Source: Bradyrhizobium sp. CCGUVB1N3 (GTDB lineage: Bacteria; Pseudomonadota; Alphaproteobacteria; Rhizobiales; Xanthobacteraceae). From it: DNA of 64,000 bases. Position numbers and translations under genes: made by a program. The stretch covers positions 4,154,001 through 4,218,000 of the forward strand of contig NZ_JANADR010000001.1 of the NCBI RefSeq assembly GCF_024199925.1. The letters are read 5' to 3'. Below are positions 50,613 through 60,835 of this stretch, piece by piece (the stretch's first letter is position 1; the number at the start of each line of letters is the position of its first letter). The notes beneath the pieces were generated by a model. It was given only the letters and a program-made list of their open reading frames with translations, was not told where the DNA came from and made no database searches.

Positions 50613-50761
50613 CGGAGCGCCTCCCTCACGGGAAATTCACTCTTACGAAAATATGGCAGCAGGACGTTTGTTTATCGCCCAACAAAGGGCAATCGGCCGA
50701 TGGAACTCCGGCAATCGGGAAACTTCCGCCGGGATGGTTGTCCCGGCGGAAGCGGCTCAAC

Positions 50762-51562
50762 TTAGGCGATCTTGATCGACATGTCCGGCAAGCCTTCCAG
50801 CTTGCACAGGAGCACGTCACCCTTCACCACCGGGCCGACATTCTCCGGCGTGCCGGAATAGATGATGTCGCCCGCCTTCAGCTCGAAGGCTTCCGACAGT
50901 TTTGATATCTGCTCGGCGACGCTCCAGATCATCTTCTCGAGATCGGAGTTTTGCCGCATCACACCGTTCACCGCGAGCGAGATCGCACCCTTGCTGAGAT
51001 GCCCGACCTTCGAAGCGGGATGGATCGGGCCGATCACCGCGGCATGGTCAAAGCTCTTGCCGATCTCCCACGGCTTCTTCTCTGCAGCCATGCCGTTCTG
51101 AAGATCGCGCCGGGTCATGTCGAGGCCCAGCGCGTAGCCATAGACGTGATCGAGCGCCTTCTCCGGCGGGATGTTGCTGCCGCCGGATTTCAGCGCGGCG
51201 ACGAGCTCGACCTCGTGATGGTAGTTCTTGGTCAGCGACGGATAGGGATGCTCGGCGACCTCGCCGACCGCGACGTTCTGGATAGCATCGGTCGGCTTCT
51301 GGAAGAAGAACGGCGGCTCGCGGTTCGGGTCCGAACCGCGCTCGATCGCATGCGCGGCATAGTTGCGGCCGATGCAGTAGATGCGGCGGACCTGGAACAC
51401 GTCCGTCTCGCCGACGATCGGAATGGCGGTCATTGGCACCGGGAAGATCGGCTTCGGTCCCGCCTGCGCGGCAACCGGCGCCGCCTCGGCAATGGTGGCC
51501 GCCGTTGCCGCGGCAGCGGTCGCAAGCAGGTCGCGTCGCGAGGGTGAGGAGGTCTTTTTCAT
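50762..51562 (-). CDS. Tat-targeted fumarylacetoacetate hydrolase family protein
   Basis: This 266-aa protein carries a twin-arginine signal (SRRDLLA at 8-14, then an Ala-rich segment ending around residue 35). It is followed by an FAH-family domain: RIYCIGRNYAAHAIERG, NYHHEVELVAALKSGG (Glu ligands), GYALGLDMTRRDLQ (Asp ligand), and GDIIYSGTPENVGPV. Family members cleave C-C bonds of acylpyruvates or decarboxylate and isomerise related acids with Mg2+ or Mn2+. Most are cytoplasmic, so the Tat signal is unusual. It diverges from the LysR-type gene at 51749, its likely regulator. Confidence 0.85.
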   Translation of the reverse strand: MKKTSSPSRRDLLATAAAATAATIAEAAPVAAQAGPKPIFPVPMTAIPIVGETDVFQVRRIYCIGRNYAAHAIERGSDPNREPPFFFQKPTDAIQNVAVGEVAEHPYPSLTKNYHHEVELVAALKSGGSNIPPEKALDHVYGYALGLDMTRRDLQNGMAAEKKPWEIGKSFDHAAVIGPIHPASKVGHLSKGAISLAVNGVMRQNSDLEKMIWSVAEQISKLSEAFELKAGDIIYSGTPENVGPVVKGDVLLCKLEGLPDMSIKIA

Positions 51563-51710
51563 GTTTTATGCTCCCGTGAGGCAGCTCTGCTGCCGATCCG
51601 GCTGATAATGGATGTGGCCAGTCGCGGCAACGTCGTCGGTATCGTCCTATTTGCCGAGGCGACGGCGTGCTGCGGCGCATCGCCCGAGCCGATTTGCCTT
51701 TCCCTCTAGC

Positions 51711-51724
51711 ATGGAACTTGCATA
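51711..51724. promoter_or_regulatory. possible LysR-type operator
   Basis: ATGGAACTTGCATA at 51711-51724 contains the imperfect palindrome ATG-x-AA-x-TT-x-CAT and a T-N11-A core (51712-51724). This is the usual form of a LysR binding site. It lies 25 bp before the LysR ATG in the intergenic region shared with the divergent FAH-family gene, where autoregulatory sites normally occur. Confidence 0.35.
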
Positions 51725-51748
51725 AATTCTGGGCGATAGGGACGCCGC

Positions 51749-52648
51749 ATGAACCTCATCAGTCTCGATATCCGCATGCTCAGGTCGCTGATCTCGGTCG
51801 TCGAGACCGGTAGCATCACCGAGACCGCGCGCCGGCTCGGCCGCACCCAGCCGGCGATCACGCTGCAATTGCAGCGGCTGGAGGAACTGACCGGCAAGCA
51901 GCTCTTCCTGCACGGCGGCCGCCGGCTGACGCTGACCGAGGACGGCACCACGGTTCTGACCTACGCCAAATCCATCCTGCGGTTGCATGACGAGCTGATC
52001 TCGCAGCTCGCTTCGCAGGAGATCGAGGGCCAGGTCGTGCTCGGCACGCCGGATCTCTACGCCGCCTTCATGCTGCCCTCGATCCTCAGCGTGTTCCGAA
52101 AGTCGTTTCCGCGCATCCAGGTCGAGCTCAATTGCGCGCTATCGACGCCGCTCGTGGGCCTCGTCAAGCGCGGCGACGTCGACATCGCGCTTGTCACCCG
52201 CATGAACGATTTCACCGGCGGCCAGGTGGTGCGCCGCGAGCAGCTCGTCTGGATGACCGGCGAGCAATCGGCCGCGCATCAGGAGCGGCCCATCCCGCTG
52301 GCGCTGCTGCCGCAGGGCAACATCTATCGCGACTACGCGATCGACACGCTCGAGCGCGCGAACCTGCGCTGGCGCATCGCCTGCGTCAGCGAAAGCGTCG
52401 GCGGCCTGCAGGCGGCAGCCTTCGCCGGCATGGCCGTGACCGTGCTCGGCCGCAGCGCGCTGGTGCCGGCGATGCGCGAGATCGGTCCGAACGAGGGCCT
52501 GCCGCCGCTGCCGAAGGTCGAACTTCTGCTCTACAAGTCGAGCGGCGCCACCTCGAAGGCGGCCACCGCGCTGCACGACTATCTCGCGCACTACCTGCGC
52601 CTCGACGAAGAGCTCAGCGGCCACGGCGTTCCGATCGAGCTGTCATAG
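51749..52648 (+). CDS. LysR-family transcriptional regulator
   Basis: This 299-aa protein has the LysR helix-turn-helix at the N-terminus (LDIRMLRSLISVVETGSITETARRLGRTQPAITLQLQRLEELTGKQLF) and a substrate-binding domain with GQVVLGTPDLYAAFMLPSILSVFRKSFPRIQVEL. AGGGA lies 6 nt before the ATG. It is transcribed away from the Tat-FAH gene and converges with the amidase, with only 5 bp between the stops. The target may be the FAH gene, the amidase/hydroxylase operon, or both. The effector is unknown. Confidence 0.92.
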   Translation: MNLISLDIRMLRSLISVVETGSITETARRLGRTQPAITLQLQRLEELTGKQLFLHGGRRLTLTEDGTTVLTYAKSILRLHDELISQLASQEIEGQVVLGTPDLYAAFMLPSILSVFRKSFPRIQVELNCALSTPLVGLVKRGDVDIALVTRMNDFTGGQVVRREQLVWMTGEQSAAHQERPIPLALLPQGNIYRDYAIDTLERANLRWRIACVSESVGGLQAAAFAGMAVTVLGRSALVPAMREIGPNEGLPPLPKVELLLYKSSGATSKAATALHDYLAHYLRLDEELSGHGVPIELS

Positions 52649-52653
52649 CGCTG

Positions 52654-54150
52654 CTACGCTTTGGCGCGCGCCCGCCCCTCCTTCCGCAGCGCCAGCGGCG
52701 GCCAGAAACTTGACCATGGCTGCGCCTCTTCGAACGCGGCGGCGATGCGGAAGATGGTCGGCTCGTCGAGCCAGTGCGCCACGATCTGCAAACCGATCGG
52801 CATGCCGTCGCGATCGAAGCCACAGGGCAGCGTCGCCGCCGGAAGTCCTGCGAGATTGATCGGCCAGGTGAACGGCGACCAGCCGAGATGCGGATCCACC
52901 GCAACGCCGTCGATGCGATCGACGCCGAGCTGGCCGGCCTCGAATGCCGTCACGGCAACCGTCGGCGTTACCAGCACGTCGACCCGCTCGAACAGTTTCA
53001 GGAAGGCGCTGCGTGCCTGGCCGCGACGATAGCCGGCCTCGATGTAGTCGGTGCCGCTATAGTGACGGCCGGCGCTGACGAGGTCGCGGTAGTCGGTTTC
53101 GGAGCCGGCGAGATCGGCCGTCGTTCTGCTCGCGACCGCCGCCGCCTGCTCCGTGAAGGCGATCGGCTTCAGCGTGTGCTCGAGGATTCCGGGGTCCAGG
53201 CCCGGACCGTCCATGCTCACCTTCGCGCCGCAGGATTCCAGGATGGCGAGCGCCGTGTTGAAGGCGGCGCGCACGTCCGGGCTGACCGCGGCATAGCCGA
53301 GATCGACGCTGGCGCCGATGCGCACGCCGTTCAAGGGAACGGCTTTGGTATCGAAGCGGCGCGGCGACACCGGAAGGCTCGCCGGATCGCGCAAATCGTA
53401 GCCCGCGATGATCTCCAGCGCGAGCGCGGCATCCGCGACCGTGCGCGTGATCGGCCCGGTATGCGCGAGCGAAGCCCAGGACGGCGGCGAGAATCCGGGC
53501 GAGCGCGGCACCAGGCCAAAGGTCGGCTTCAGCCCGAACACGCCACAGAACGACGAGGGCACGCGGATCGAGCCGACGCCGTCGGTGCCGATCGCGATGG
53601 GGCCGCAGCCGGCGGCAATCGCTGCCGCCGCGCCGCCGCTCGATCCGCCGCTGGTACGATCGAGATTCCAGGGATTTCGCGTGGTGCCGGTGACGGGACT
53701 ATCGGCGGTCAGCTTGTAGCCGGACTCGCACGTCGTCGTCTTGCAGGTGATGATCGCGCCTGATGCCTTCAGTGCCGACACCACGGCGGCATCGACGTCG
53801 GGCACGAACGCCTTGTTCAGCGGCGAGCCGCCATAGGCGGGCACACCGGCGACGAACACAAGGTCCTTGATGGTCACGGGAATGCCGGCAAACGGCCCCT
53901 TGGCTCCGCCGTTGCGCATCTCTTTCGTGAGGCGATCGGCGTCCGCCCTCGCCTGCTCGTACATCGGCGTCACCACCGCGTTGCAGGCCGCGTCCGTCGC
54001 CTCCAGCGCCGCAATGGTCTCGTCGACGACGTCGCGCGGGGTGAATGCCTTGCGCTTGTAGCCGGCGAGGATCTCGGTTGCAGAGAGCGCGCCGAGGCCA
54101 GTCGGCACCGGCAAGGAGGCCGTTCGGCCGGAACCATCAGTCATCATCAA
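52654..54150 (-). CDS. amidase-signature family hydrolase
   Basis: This 498-aa protein has the amidase-signature triad: Lys95 in PVTIKDLVFVAG, cis-Ser170 in TSGGSSGGAAAAIAAG, and nucleophile Ser194 in GTDGVGSIRVPS. It should hydrolyse an amide in the cytoplasm. It is the last gene of the minus-strand ABC-importer/hydroxylase operon, 10 bp after the CoxM-like gene, so it probably acts on the imported compound or its oxidation product. It differs from GatA in lacking gatBC neighbours. The substrate cannot be read. Confidence 0.9.
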   Translation of the reverse strand: MMMTDGSGRTASLPVPTGLGALSATEILAGYKRKAFTPRDVVDETIAALEATDAACNAVVTPMYEQARADADRLTKEMRNGGAKGPFAGIPVTIKDLVFVAGVPAYGGSPLNKAFVPDVDAAVVSALKASGAIITCKTTTCESGYKLTADSPVTGTTRNPWNLDRTSGGSSGGAAAAIAAGCGPIAIGTDGVGSIRVPSSFCGVFGLKPTFGLVPRSPGFSPPSWASLAHTGPITRTVADAALALEIIAGYDLRDPASLPVSPRRFDTKAVPLNGVRIGASVDLGYAAVSPDVRAAFNTALAILESCGAKVSMDGPGLDPGILEHTLKPIAFTEQAAAVASRTTADLAGSETDYRDLVSAGRHYSGTDYIEAGYRRGQARSAFLKLFERVDVLVTPTVAVTAFEAGQLGVDRIDGVAVDPHLGWSPFTWPINLAGLPAATLPCGFDRDGMPIGLQIVAHWLDEPTIFRIAAAFEEAQPWSSFWPPLALRKEGRARAKA

Positions 54151-54160
54151 TCCCAGAAGT

Positions 54161-54958
54161 CTATCCGAGCGCCGCGTCGACGGCGCGCTTGGCCATTACC
54201 GTGACGAGATGCGCACGGTAGTCGGCCTCGGCGTGAATGTCGGAGGTGAGCCCGTCGGTATCGATCCTGATCGCCGCGATCGCCGATGGATCGAAATTCT
54301 GCGACAGCGCTTGCTCCATCGGTGGAACGCGGAACACGCCGGGTCCGGCGCCGGTCACGGCGACGCGCACGCCGTCGGCGATTTTTGCGACGAACACGCC
54401 AACCAGCGCATAGCGCGAGGCCGGCGCCTTGAATTTTGCGTAGCCGGCCTTGAGCGGCAGGGGAAAGCGGATCGCCGTGATGATCTCGCTCGCCTGAAGC
54501 GCGGTCTCGAACAGGCCGAGGAAGAACTCGTCGGCCAAAATCTCGCGCGTGCTGGTGACGATGGTCGCGCCGAGCCCGAGCACGCCGGCCGGATAGTCCG
54601 CCGCCGGGTCGTTGTTCGCGACCGAGCCGCCGATGGTGCCGCGGCTGCGCACCGCGGGATCACCGATCATGGAGGCCAGCGCCGCAAGCGCAGGGATCCT
54701 GGCTTGCACCAGCTTCGATGCCGCGACCTCCGCATGCGGCGTCATCGCGCCGATCGTGATCGTGGCGCCACCGTCGCTGATGCCCTTGAGGCCCGGCAGC
54801 CTCGAAAGATCGATCAGCGCCGCTGGGCTTGCCAGCCGCTGCTTCAGCGTCGGGATCAGCGTCATGCCGCCGGCGACGAGCTTGCTGTCCTCGATCGAGG
54901 TCAAAAGCTTCGCGGCGTCGGGAATCTCGTCCGGCTGGTGATATGCAAACGATTTCAT
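54161..54958 (-). CDS. molybdenum hydroxylase FAD-binding subunit (CoxM-like)
   Basis: This 265-aa protein is the FAD subunit of a xanthine-oxidase-type enzyme. It has [31 protein letters not shown] near the N-terminus and the second FAD motif [24 protein letters not shown]. It passes electrons from the 2Fe-2S subunit to the acceptor. The gene follows the large subunit by 12 bp. The order here (S, L, M) differs from the M-S-L order of the classical carbon monoxide dehydrogenase operon. Confidence 0.92.
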   Translation of the reverse strand: MKSFAYHQPDEIPDAAKLLTSIEDSKLVAGGMTLIPTLKQRLASPAALIDLSRLPGLKGISDGGATITIGAMTPHAEVAASKLVQARIPALAALASMIGDPAVRSRGTIGGSVANNDPAADYPAGVLGLGATIVTSTREILADEFFLGLFETALQASEIITAIRFPLPLKAGYAKFKAPASRYALVGVFVAKIADGVRVAVTGAGPGVFRVPPMEQALSQNFDPSAIAAIRIDTDGLTSDIHAEADYRAHLVTVMAKRAVDAALG

Positions 54959-54970
54959 TGTTTGTCCTCC

Positions 54971-57358
54971 CTATTCCGCAGCGACCGGCAGCGACGCGTT
55001 TTGCAGCAGGCGCCAGATCCGGTTCGGCGTCGCCGGCATGTCGACATGGGTGACGCCGAGATGGGACAGCGCATCGACCACGGCATTGATGACGGCGGCC
55101 GGCGAGCCGATGGTGCCGACCTCGCCGCAGCCCTTCACGCCCATCGGCGTGTGCGTGCACAGCGTCGAATGGGTCGCGACCTTCATCATCGGCAGATGAT
55201 CCGCACGCGGCATGCAGTAATCCATCAACGAGCCCGACAGGAGCTGGCCGGAGCCGTCGTCGTAGACGGCGTTCTCGTAGAGCGCCTGCCCCACGCCCTG
55301 CACGATGCCGCCGTGCAACTGCCCCTCGACGATCATCGGATTGATGACCGTGCCGACGTCGTCGACCGCGGTGTAGTTGACGAGCGTCACGGTCCCCGTC
55401 TCCGGATCGACCTCGACTTCCGCGATGTGACAGCCGCCGGGATAGGTGAAGTTCACGGGATCGTAATAGGCCTGCTCCTCCAGTCCCGGCTCCAGCACCT
55501 CGAGTGGATAGTCGTGCGGCACGTAAGCGGCGCCCGCGATCTCCTCGAACGTCTTGGTGCGGTCCGTGCCGGCCACCGAGAACTTGCCGGCCTCGAACTG
55601 GATATCCACTTCGGCAGCTTCGAGCAGATGCGCCGCGATCTTCTTGCCCTTCACGATCACCTTGTCCGCGGCCTTCGACAGCGCGGCGCCGCCGACGACG
55701 AGGGAGCGCGAGCCATAAGTGCCCATGCCGAACTGCACGCGATCGGTATCGCCGAACACGATGTCGACATTCTCGAAGGACACGCCGAGTTTGTCCGAGA
55801 CGATCTGCGCGAACGTCGTCTCGTGACCCTGGCCGTGATTGTGCGTGCCGATCATGACCGTCACCTGGCCGGTCGGATGCACGCGCACCGTGGCGCTCTC
55901 GTAGAGGCCGCCGCGTGCGCCAAGCCGGCCGGCGAAGCGCGACGGCGCGAGGCCGCAGGCCTCGACATAGGTCGAGTAGCCGAGCCCGCGGAATTTTCCC
56001 TTGCGCTGCGAGGCCGCCTTGCGCGCGCCAAAATTCTTGACGTCGGCCGCGACCAGCGCGCCGTCGAGACATCCCATCGGATCGCCGGAATCGTACTGCA
56101 CCAGCACGGGCGTCTGATAGGGATAAGCTTCCTTCGGGATCATGTTGCGGCGGCGGATCTCGACGCGGTCGATGCCCATCTCACTCGCTGCAACGTCGAC
56201 GATGCGCTCCAGCACGAAGGTCGCCTCGGGGCGGCCGGCGCCGCGATAGGCATCGACCGGCACGGTGTTGGTGAACACCACCTTCACGTTGCAGTAGATC
56301 GCGGGCATGGTGTAGACGCCGCTGAGCAGGGGACCATAGAGATTGGTCGGGATGTTCGGCCCGAAGGTCGAGAGATAGCCGCCCATATTGGCAAGCGTCT
56401 TCACCCGGAAGGCCAGGAACTTCCCGGTCTCGTCCAGCGCCAGCTCGGCCTCGGTGACATGGTCGCGGCCGTGGCGGTCCGACACGTAGCCTTCCGAGCG
56501 GCTCGCCACCCATTTGATCGGCCGCATCACGCGCCGGGCGGCCCAGGTGATCACGGCCTCCTCGCCATAGTGGAACTGCTTGACGCCAAAGCCGCCGCCG
56601 ACGTCGGGAGCCACCACGCGCAGCTTGTGCTGCGGGATGTTCAGCACCAACGCCCCCATCAGGAAGCGCACGACGTGCGGAAACTGGCTGGTGCTCCACA
56701 GCGTGTAACGATCGGTGCCGGGCTCGTATTCGGCGATCGCCGCGCGCGGCTCCATCGGATTGCCGATCAGGCGATTGTTGACCAGACTGAGCTTTGCGAC
56801 ATGCGCAGCTTTGCGGAAGGCGGTCTCGACCGCACCCTTGTCACCGAGCTCCCAATCGCAGCAGATATTGTTCGGCACGTCGTCGAACAATTGCGGCGCG
56901 CCTGGATGGACCGCATCGAGCACGCCCACGACCGAGGGCAGCACCTCGTAGTCGATCGCTAGCAGCTCCGCCGCCGAATTGGCCTGCTCCACCGTTTCCG
57001 CGACGACGAACGCCGCCATGTCGCCGACGAAGCGTACCTTGCCTTGCGCCAGCATCGGAAACGGCGGCTCCTTCATCGGCACGCCCTTGGCATCCGTGAT
57101 GCCCCAGCCGCAGGGCAGCGAGCCCAAACCGTCGGCCGCGACATCGTCACCGGTCAAGACCGCGACGACACCGGGCGCGGCCAGCGTGGCGCTCTTGTCG
57201 ATGCCACGCAGGATCGCATGTCCATGCGGCGAGCGGACGAACACGCCGGCCGCCATGCCGGGACGCTTGATGTCGGAGACGTAATTACCGCGTCCGGTGA
57301 GGAAGCGCTGGTCCTCCTTCCGCTTCGGAGCCGCGCCGATCCCGATCACATTGCCCAT
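54971..57358 (-). CDS. molybdenum hydroxylase large subunit (form II CoxL-like)
   Basis: This 795-aa protein is a xanthine-oxidase-family catalytic subunit, with DVGGGFGVK at 252-260 and the active-site loop AYRGAGR at 370-376. True carbon monoxide dehydrogenase has AYxCSFR here, so this is a form II homologue acting on another substrate. The C-terminal [12 protein letters not shown] carries the catalytic Glu. It binds the molybdenum-cytosine dinucleotide cofactor. The ATG at 57358 is 2 bp after the coxS-like stop; a frame open further upstream lies within coxS. Confidence 0.92.
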   Translation of the reverse strand: MGNVIGIGAAPKRKEDQRFLTGRGNYVSDIKRPGMAAGVFVRSPHGHAILRGIDKSATLAAPGVVAVLTGDDVAADGLGSLPCGWGITDAKGVPMKEPPFPMLAQGKVRFVGDMAAFVVAETVEQANSAAELLAIDYEVLPSVVGVLDAVHPGAPQLFDDVPNNICCDWELGDKGAVETAFRKAAHVAKLSLVNNRLIGNPMEPRAAIAEYEPGTDRYTLWSTSQFPHVVRFLMGALVLNIPQHKLRVVAPDVGGGFGVKQFHYGEEAVITWAARRVMRPIKWVASRSEGYVSDRHGRDHVTEAELALDETGKFLAFRVKTLANMGGYLSTFGPNIPTNLYGPLLSGVYTMPAIYCNVKVVFTNTVPVDAYRGAGRPEATFVLERIVDVAASEMGIDRVEIRRRNMIPKEAYPYQTPVLVQYDSGDPMGCLDGALVAADVKNFGARKAASQRKGKFRGLGYSTYVEACGLAPSRFAGRLGARGGLYESATVRVHPTGQVTVMIGTHNHGQGHETTFAQIVSDKLGVSFENVDIVFGDTDRVQFGMGTYGSRSLVVGGAALSKAADKVIVKGKKIAAHLLEAAEVDIQFEAGKFSVAGTDRTKTFEEIAGAAYVPHDYPLEVLEPGLEEQAYYDPVNFTYPGGCHIAEVEVDPETGTVTLVNYTAVDDVGTVINPMIVEGQLHGGIVQGVGQALYENAVYDDGSGQLLSGSLMDYCMPRADHLPMMKVATHSTLCTHTPMGVKGCGEVGTIGSPAAVINAVVDALSHLGVTHVDMPATPNRIWRLLQNASLPVAAE

Positions 57359-57360
57359 GG

Positions 57361-57849
<489 letters not shown>

Positions 57850-57877
57850 GATCAAAACTCCCTGTGCGCGACGGGTT

Positions 57878-58981
57878 TTAGGCAAGCGGGCGGGCGCGGT
57901 CGGTGGCCCAGGTGGCCAGCACGACATCACCGACATTGAGCGGATCTGCGAAGAAGGTCTTTTCCGGCACGTACGCGACGAACTCGTCGGGCACCGTGTC
58001 GAGCATGACCTTGACGAAGTAGCCCTGATATTCGATCGCGAGCACGCGGCTCGGCAGCGAGGTCGCGCAGCCCGCGGGCAGCGTCTGACCAGGCCGGAGC
58101 AGCGTGACGTCGTCGCGGCGCACCGCGATATCGACCGTGTCGCCGACACTGATCTTCGCCCGCGCCTGGAGCGGCACCTCGATGCCATCAGGCGCGGCCC
58201 GCGCCAGCACAAAGCTCGTACCGTTCACCTTCTCGACGCGACCCGACAGCACGTTCTGGCCGCCCATGAACTCCGCGACGTAGCGGTCATGCGGATGGGC
58301 ATAGACATCCCGCGCCGGTCCCGCCTGCTTGATCCTGCCCTGCTCCATCACCACCACGAGATCGGCGAGCGCGATCGCCTCGAGCTGGGTGTGGGTGACG
58401 TGGATGAAGGTGATGCCGAGCTCCTGCTGCATCCGCCGCAGCTCCTGGCGCATCTGCACGCGGAGCTGCTCGTCGAGCGCGGACAGCGGCTCGTCCAGCA
58501 GCAAGACCCGCGGCTCTGTAATCGCGGCGCGCGCCAGCGCGACGCGCTGCTGCTGGCCGCCGGAGAGCTGGGCCGGCAGGCGATCGGCAAAGCTCGTCAG
58601 CCGCACCTTCTCGATCATGGCGTCCGCTGCACGCAAGCGGTCAGCCTTGGACATACCGCGGACGCGCAGCGCGAACGCGATATTCTCGCGCACGGTCAGG
58701 TGCGGAAACAGCGCGTAGGACTGGAACATCATCGCGGTGCGCCGCTGCACCGGCGCGAGGCCAACGACGTTCTGGCCACCGATCACGATTTCGCCTGCTG
58801 TCGGATCCTCATGGCCCGCGATCATGCGCAAAATCGTAGTCTTGCCGCAGCCGGAGGGGCCAATGAAGCAACAATAGGCACCGTCGGCAATCTTCAGATT
58901 GACTCCGTCGACCACATTGGTCACGCCGTCAAAACTCTTGCAGACGCCCGCCAGTTCGATATCGCCGCGTTCGATCGCCAT
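57878..58981 (-). CDS. ABC importer ATP-binding protein (PotA-like)
   Basis: This 367-aa ATPase has Walker [14 protein letters not shown], the signature [14 protein letters not shown], Walker [13 protein letters not shown] and a C-terminal TOBE domain (residues ~280-360, [20 protein letters not shown]). That layout is typical of the spermidine/putrescine or thiamine-type importer family. It energises the permeases encoded immediately upstream. It lies between the permeases and the coxS-like gene, tying transport to the hydroxylase. Confidence 0.93.
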   Translation of the reverse strand: MAIERGDIELAGVCKSFDGVTNVVDGVNLKIADGAYCCFIGPSGCGKTTILRMIAGHEDPTAGEIVIGGQNVVGLAPVQRRTAMMFQSYALFPHLTVRENIAFALRVRGMSKADRLRAADAMIEKVRLTSFADRLPAQLSGGQQQRVALARAAITEPRVLLLDEPLSALDEQLRVQMRQELRRMQQELGITFIHVTHTQLEAIALADLVVVMEQGRIKQAGPARDVYAHPHDRYVAEFMGGQNVLSGRVEKVNGTSFVLARAAPDGIEVPLQARAKISVGDTVDIAVRRDDVTLLRPGQTLPAGCATSLPSRVLAIEYQGYFVKVMLDTVPDEFVAYVPEKTFFADPLNVGDVVLATWATDRARPLA

Positions 58982-58993
58982 TCCAAAAAACCT

Positions 58994-59884
58994 CTAGCCT
59001 TTCGCCCCTCGGCCGCGCTTCTTCTGAATCAGCACGATAGTGCCGAGGCTCGCACCGATGACGATGAAGGAGATGATGGTTGTCACCGTGCCGAGCGCAT
59101 AGAGCGAGGGCGAGGTGACGTTCAGCGTCATGCTCCAGATCTCGAGCGGCAGCGTATTGAGCGAGCCGGCGGTCTGCAGGCTGCGGGCGAATTCATCGTA
59201 GGACAGCGTGAAGCCGAACAGCGCGACCGCGACGATGCCCGGCGCCAGGACAGGAACGATCACCAGCCAGATGGTCTGCCAGCGGCTTGCGCCTAGATCG
59301 TAGGCCGCCTCATCCCATGCACGGTTGTAGCGCGACATCACCGCGAACATCACCAGCACGCCGAAGGGCAACGTCCACGAGAGCTGCGCGCCGAGCGCGG
59401 AAGTGTACCAGCTCGCATTGAGGCCGAGCGCCTGGAACAGGAGCCCTGTGCCGAGCCCGAGCACGAGGCCTGGCGCGACCAGGCTGCCGATCATCATGTA
59501 GAAGACGACGGCATCGCCCGCAAAGCGCCGGCGGAAGCCGAGCCCCGCGAGGAACGAGATCACCACCGTGATGATGGTGACGATGACGGCGAGCTTGATC
59601 GAGCGGTCGAACGAGCCCTTGACGTCGCCGGTCCGCACCTGCGTGAAGAGATCGACGAACCAGTGCATCGAGTGGCCCTTCATCGGGAACACCAGCCCGC
59701 CGCGGATGTCCTGGAACGACAGGATGTAGATGCAGATCATCGGGCCGTAGAGCGCGAGCACGTAAAGCGCAAACAAGCCCGCTAGCACGTAGAAGGTCCA
59801 GGGACGCTCGCCCCGGCTCGGCGCAATCGCCTTGGTCGTCGCGGGAGCGACCACACCTTGCATGTCGGCGAGCACCGCGCTCAT
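58994..59884 (-). CDS. ABC importer permease (PotC-like)
   Basis: This 296-aa membrane protein has six predicted helices and a permease EAA loop (DEAAYDLGASRWQTIWLVIVPVLAPGI). It ends in a basic tail (LIQKKRGRGAKG). It forms half of the translocation channel with the next gene. Its ATG overlaps the preceding permease stop (ATGA at 59881-59884). Family: spermidine/putrescine-type ABC permeases. Confidence 0.92.
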   Translation of the reverse strand: MSAVLADMQGVVAPATTKAIAPSRGERPWTFYVLAGLFALYVLALYGPMICIYILSFQDIRGGLVFPMKGHSMHWFVDLFTQVRTGDVKGSFDRSIKLAVIVTIITVVISFLAGLGFRRRFAGDAVVFYMMIGSLVAPGLVLGLGTGLLFQALGLNASWYTSALGAQLSWTLPFGVLVMFAVMSRYNRAWDEAAYDLGASRWQTIWLVIVPVLAPGIVAVALFGFTLSYDEFARSLQTAGSLNTLPLEIWSMTLNVTSPSLYALGTVTTIISFIVIGASLGTIVLIQKKRGRGAKG

Positions 59885-60759
59885 CGCGTGATCTCCTGGC
59901 GGATATCGACGGTGCGCAGGATCAGCGACACGATCGCGACCAGCACAAGCGTCAGCAGCACGGCGCTCGCCGCCGCGGTCGGATATTGCAGCACGCCGAC
60001 GTCCTCGTAGAACGCGCTCACCACCGAGGCCGAGCCGCCGCCGGACATCACCTTGACCACGAAGAAGTCGCCCATCACGATCGAAACCACGAAGATGGTG
60101 CCGAGCGCGATGCCGCTCTTGGACATCGGCACGACGATCAGGCGCATGATGTCGAACCGGCTTGCGCCGGCATCGATCGCGGCCTCAACCAACTTCTTGT
60201 CGATCCGCGCCATCGCGTTGAAGATCGGCACGATCATGAAGATCGTGAGCTGGTGGACATAGGCGATGACAACAGCGAGGTCGGAGAACAGCAGCACTTC
60301 GAGCGGCTGGTGGATCGCGCCCGTCGCGAGCAGCGCCTGGTTGATCAGCCCTTCCTTGCCGAGCAGCGGAATCCAGGAAATCATCCGGATGATGTTGGAG
60401 GTCCAGAACGGTACGGTGCAGAGCAGGAACAGGCCGATCGCGAGGAGCTGGTTACGGACGTGGAACACCAGGAAGTAGGCGACGAAGAAGCCGATGATCA
60501 GGGTGAAGATCCAGGTCAGCACCGTGAATTTGATGGTCGCGAGATATAGCTTCAGCGTCAGCGCCGAATGCAGCACCTCGATATAGTTCGAGAGCGTGAA
60601 GCCGGGCGTCAGCCCGCCAAAGCCGTCGGTGGCAAAGAAGCTCGCCGCCAGCACGACCAGGATCGGCGCGACGAAGAACGGCACGAGCACCAGAACCAGC
60701 GGCGATACGTAAAGCCAGCCGGCGAGATTGGCGCGTGATGGGGGTTGACTGGACTGCAT
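59881..60759 (-). CDS. ABC importer permease (PotB-like)
   Basis: This 292-aa membrane protein has an N-terminal helix (LYVSPLVLVLVPFFVAPILVVLAASFF), further helices, and an EAA loop (VEAAIDAGASRFDIMRLIVVPMSKSGI). It pairs with the PotC-like permease. It is separated from the upstream binding-protein gene by 76 bp that contain a strong hairpin, as is often seen after highly expressed binding proteins. Confidence 0.92.
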   Translation of the reverse strand: MQSSQPPSRANLAGWLYVSPLVLVLVPFFVAPILVVLAASFFATDGFGGLTPGFTLSNYIEVLHSALTLKLYLATIKFTVLTWIFTLIIGFFVAYFLVFHVRNQLLAIGLFLLCTVPFWTSNIIRMISWIPLLGKEGLINQALLATGAIHQPLEVLLFSDLAVVIAYVHQLTIFMIVPIFNAMARIDKKLVEAAIDAGASRFDIMRLIVVPMSKSGIALGTIFVVSIVMGDFFVVKVMSGGGSASVVSAFYEDVGVLQYPTAAASAVLLTLVLVAIVSLILRTVDIRQEITR

Positions 60760-60785
60760 CTCGGCGAACGCCTTCGGTCTCTGCA

Positions 60786-60807
60786 GCCGGCGCGTCGCCG
60801 CGCCGGC
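60786..60807. terminator. intercistronic hairpin after the binding-protein gene
   Basis: GCCGGCGCG (60786-60794), loop TCGC, then CGCGCCGGC (60799-60807) form a perfect 9-bp GC stem. It lies between the substrate-binding-protein gene and the first permease on the minus strand and has no T-run. It is better read as a partial attenuator or mRNA-stabilising hairpin than as a full terminator. Confidence 0.55.
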
Positions 60808-60835
60808 TCTCGCTTACGTCAGGGAAAAGCAGGAT

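Noticed and set aside
54209..56962. 917-codon plus-strand frame opposite coxM/coxL
   Set aside because: The minus strand carries the FAD and molybdenum subunits with intact motifs; the plus frame has shadow composition.
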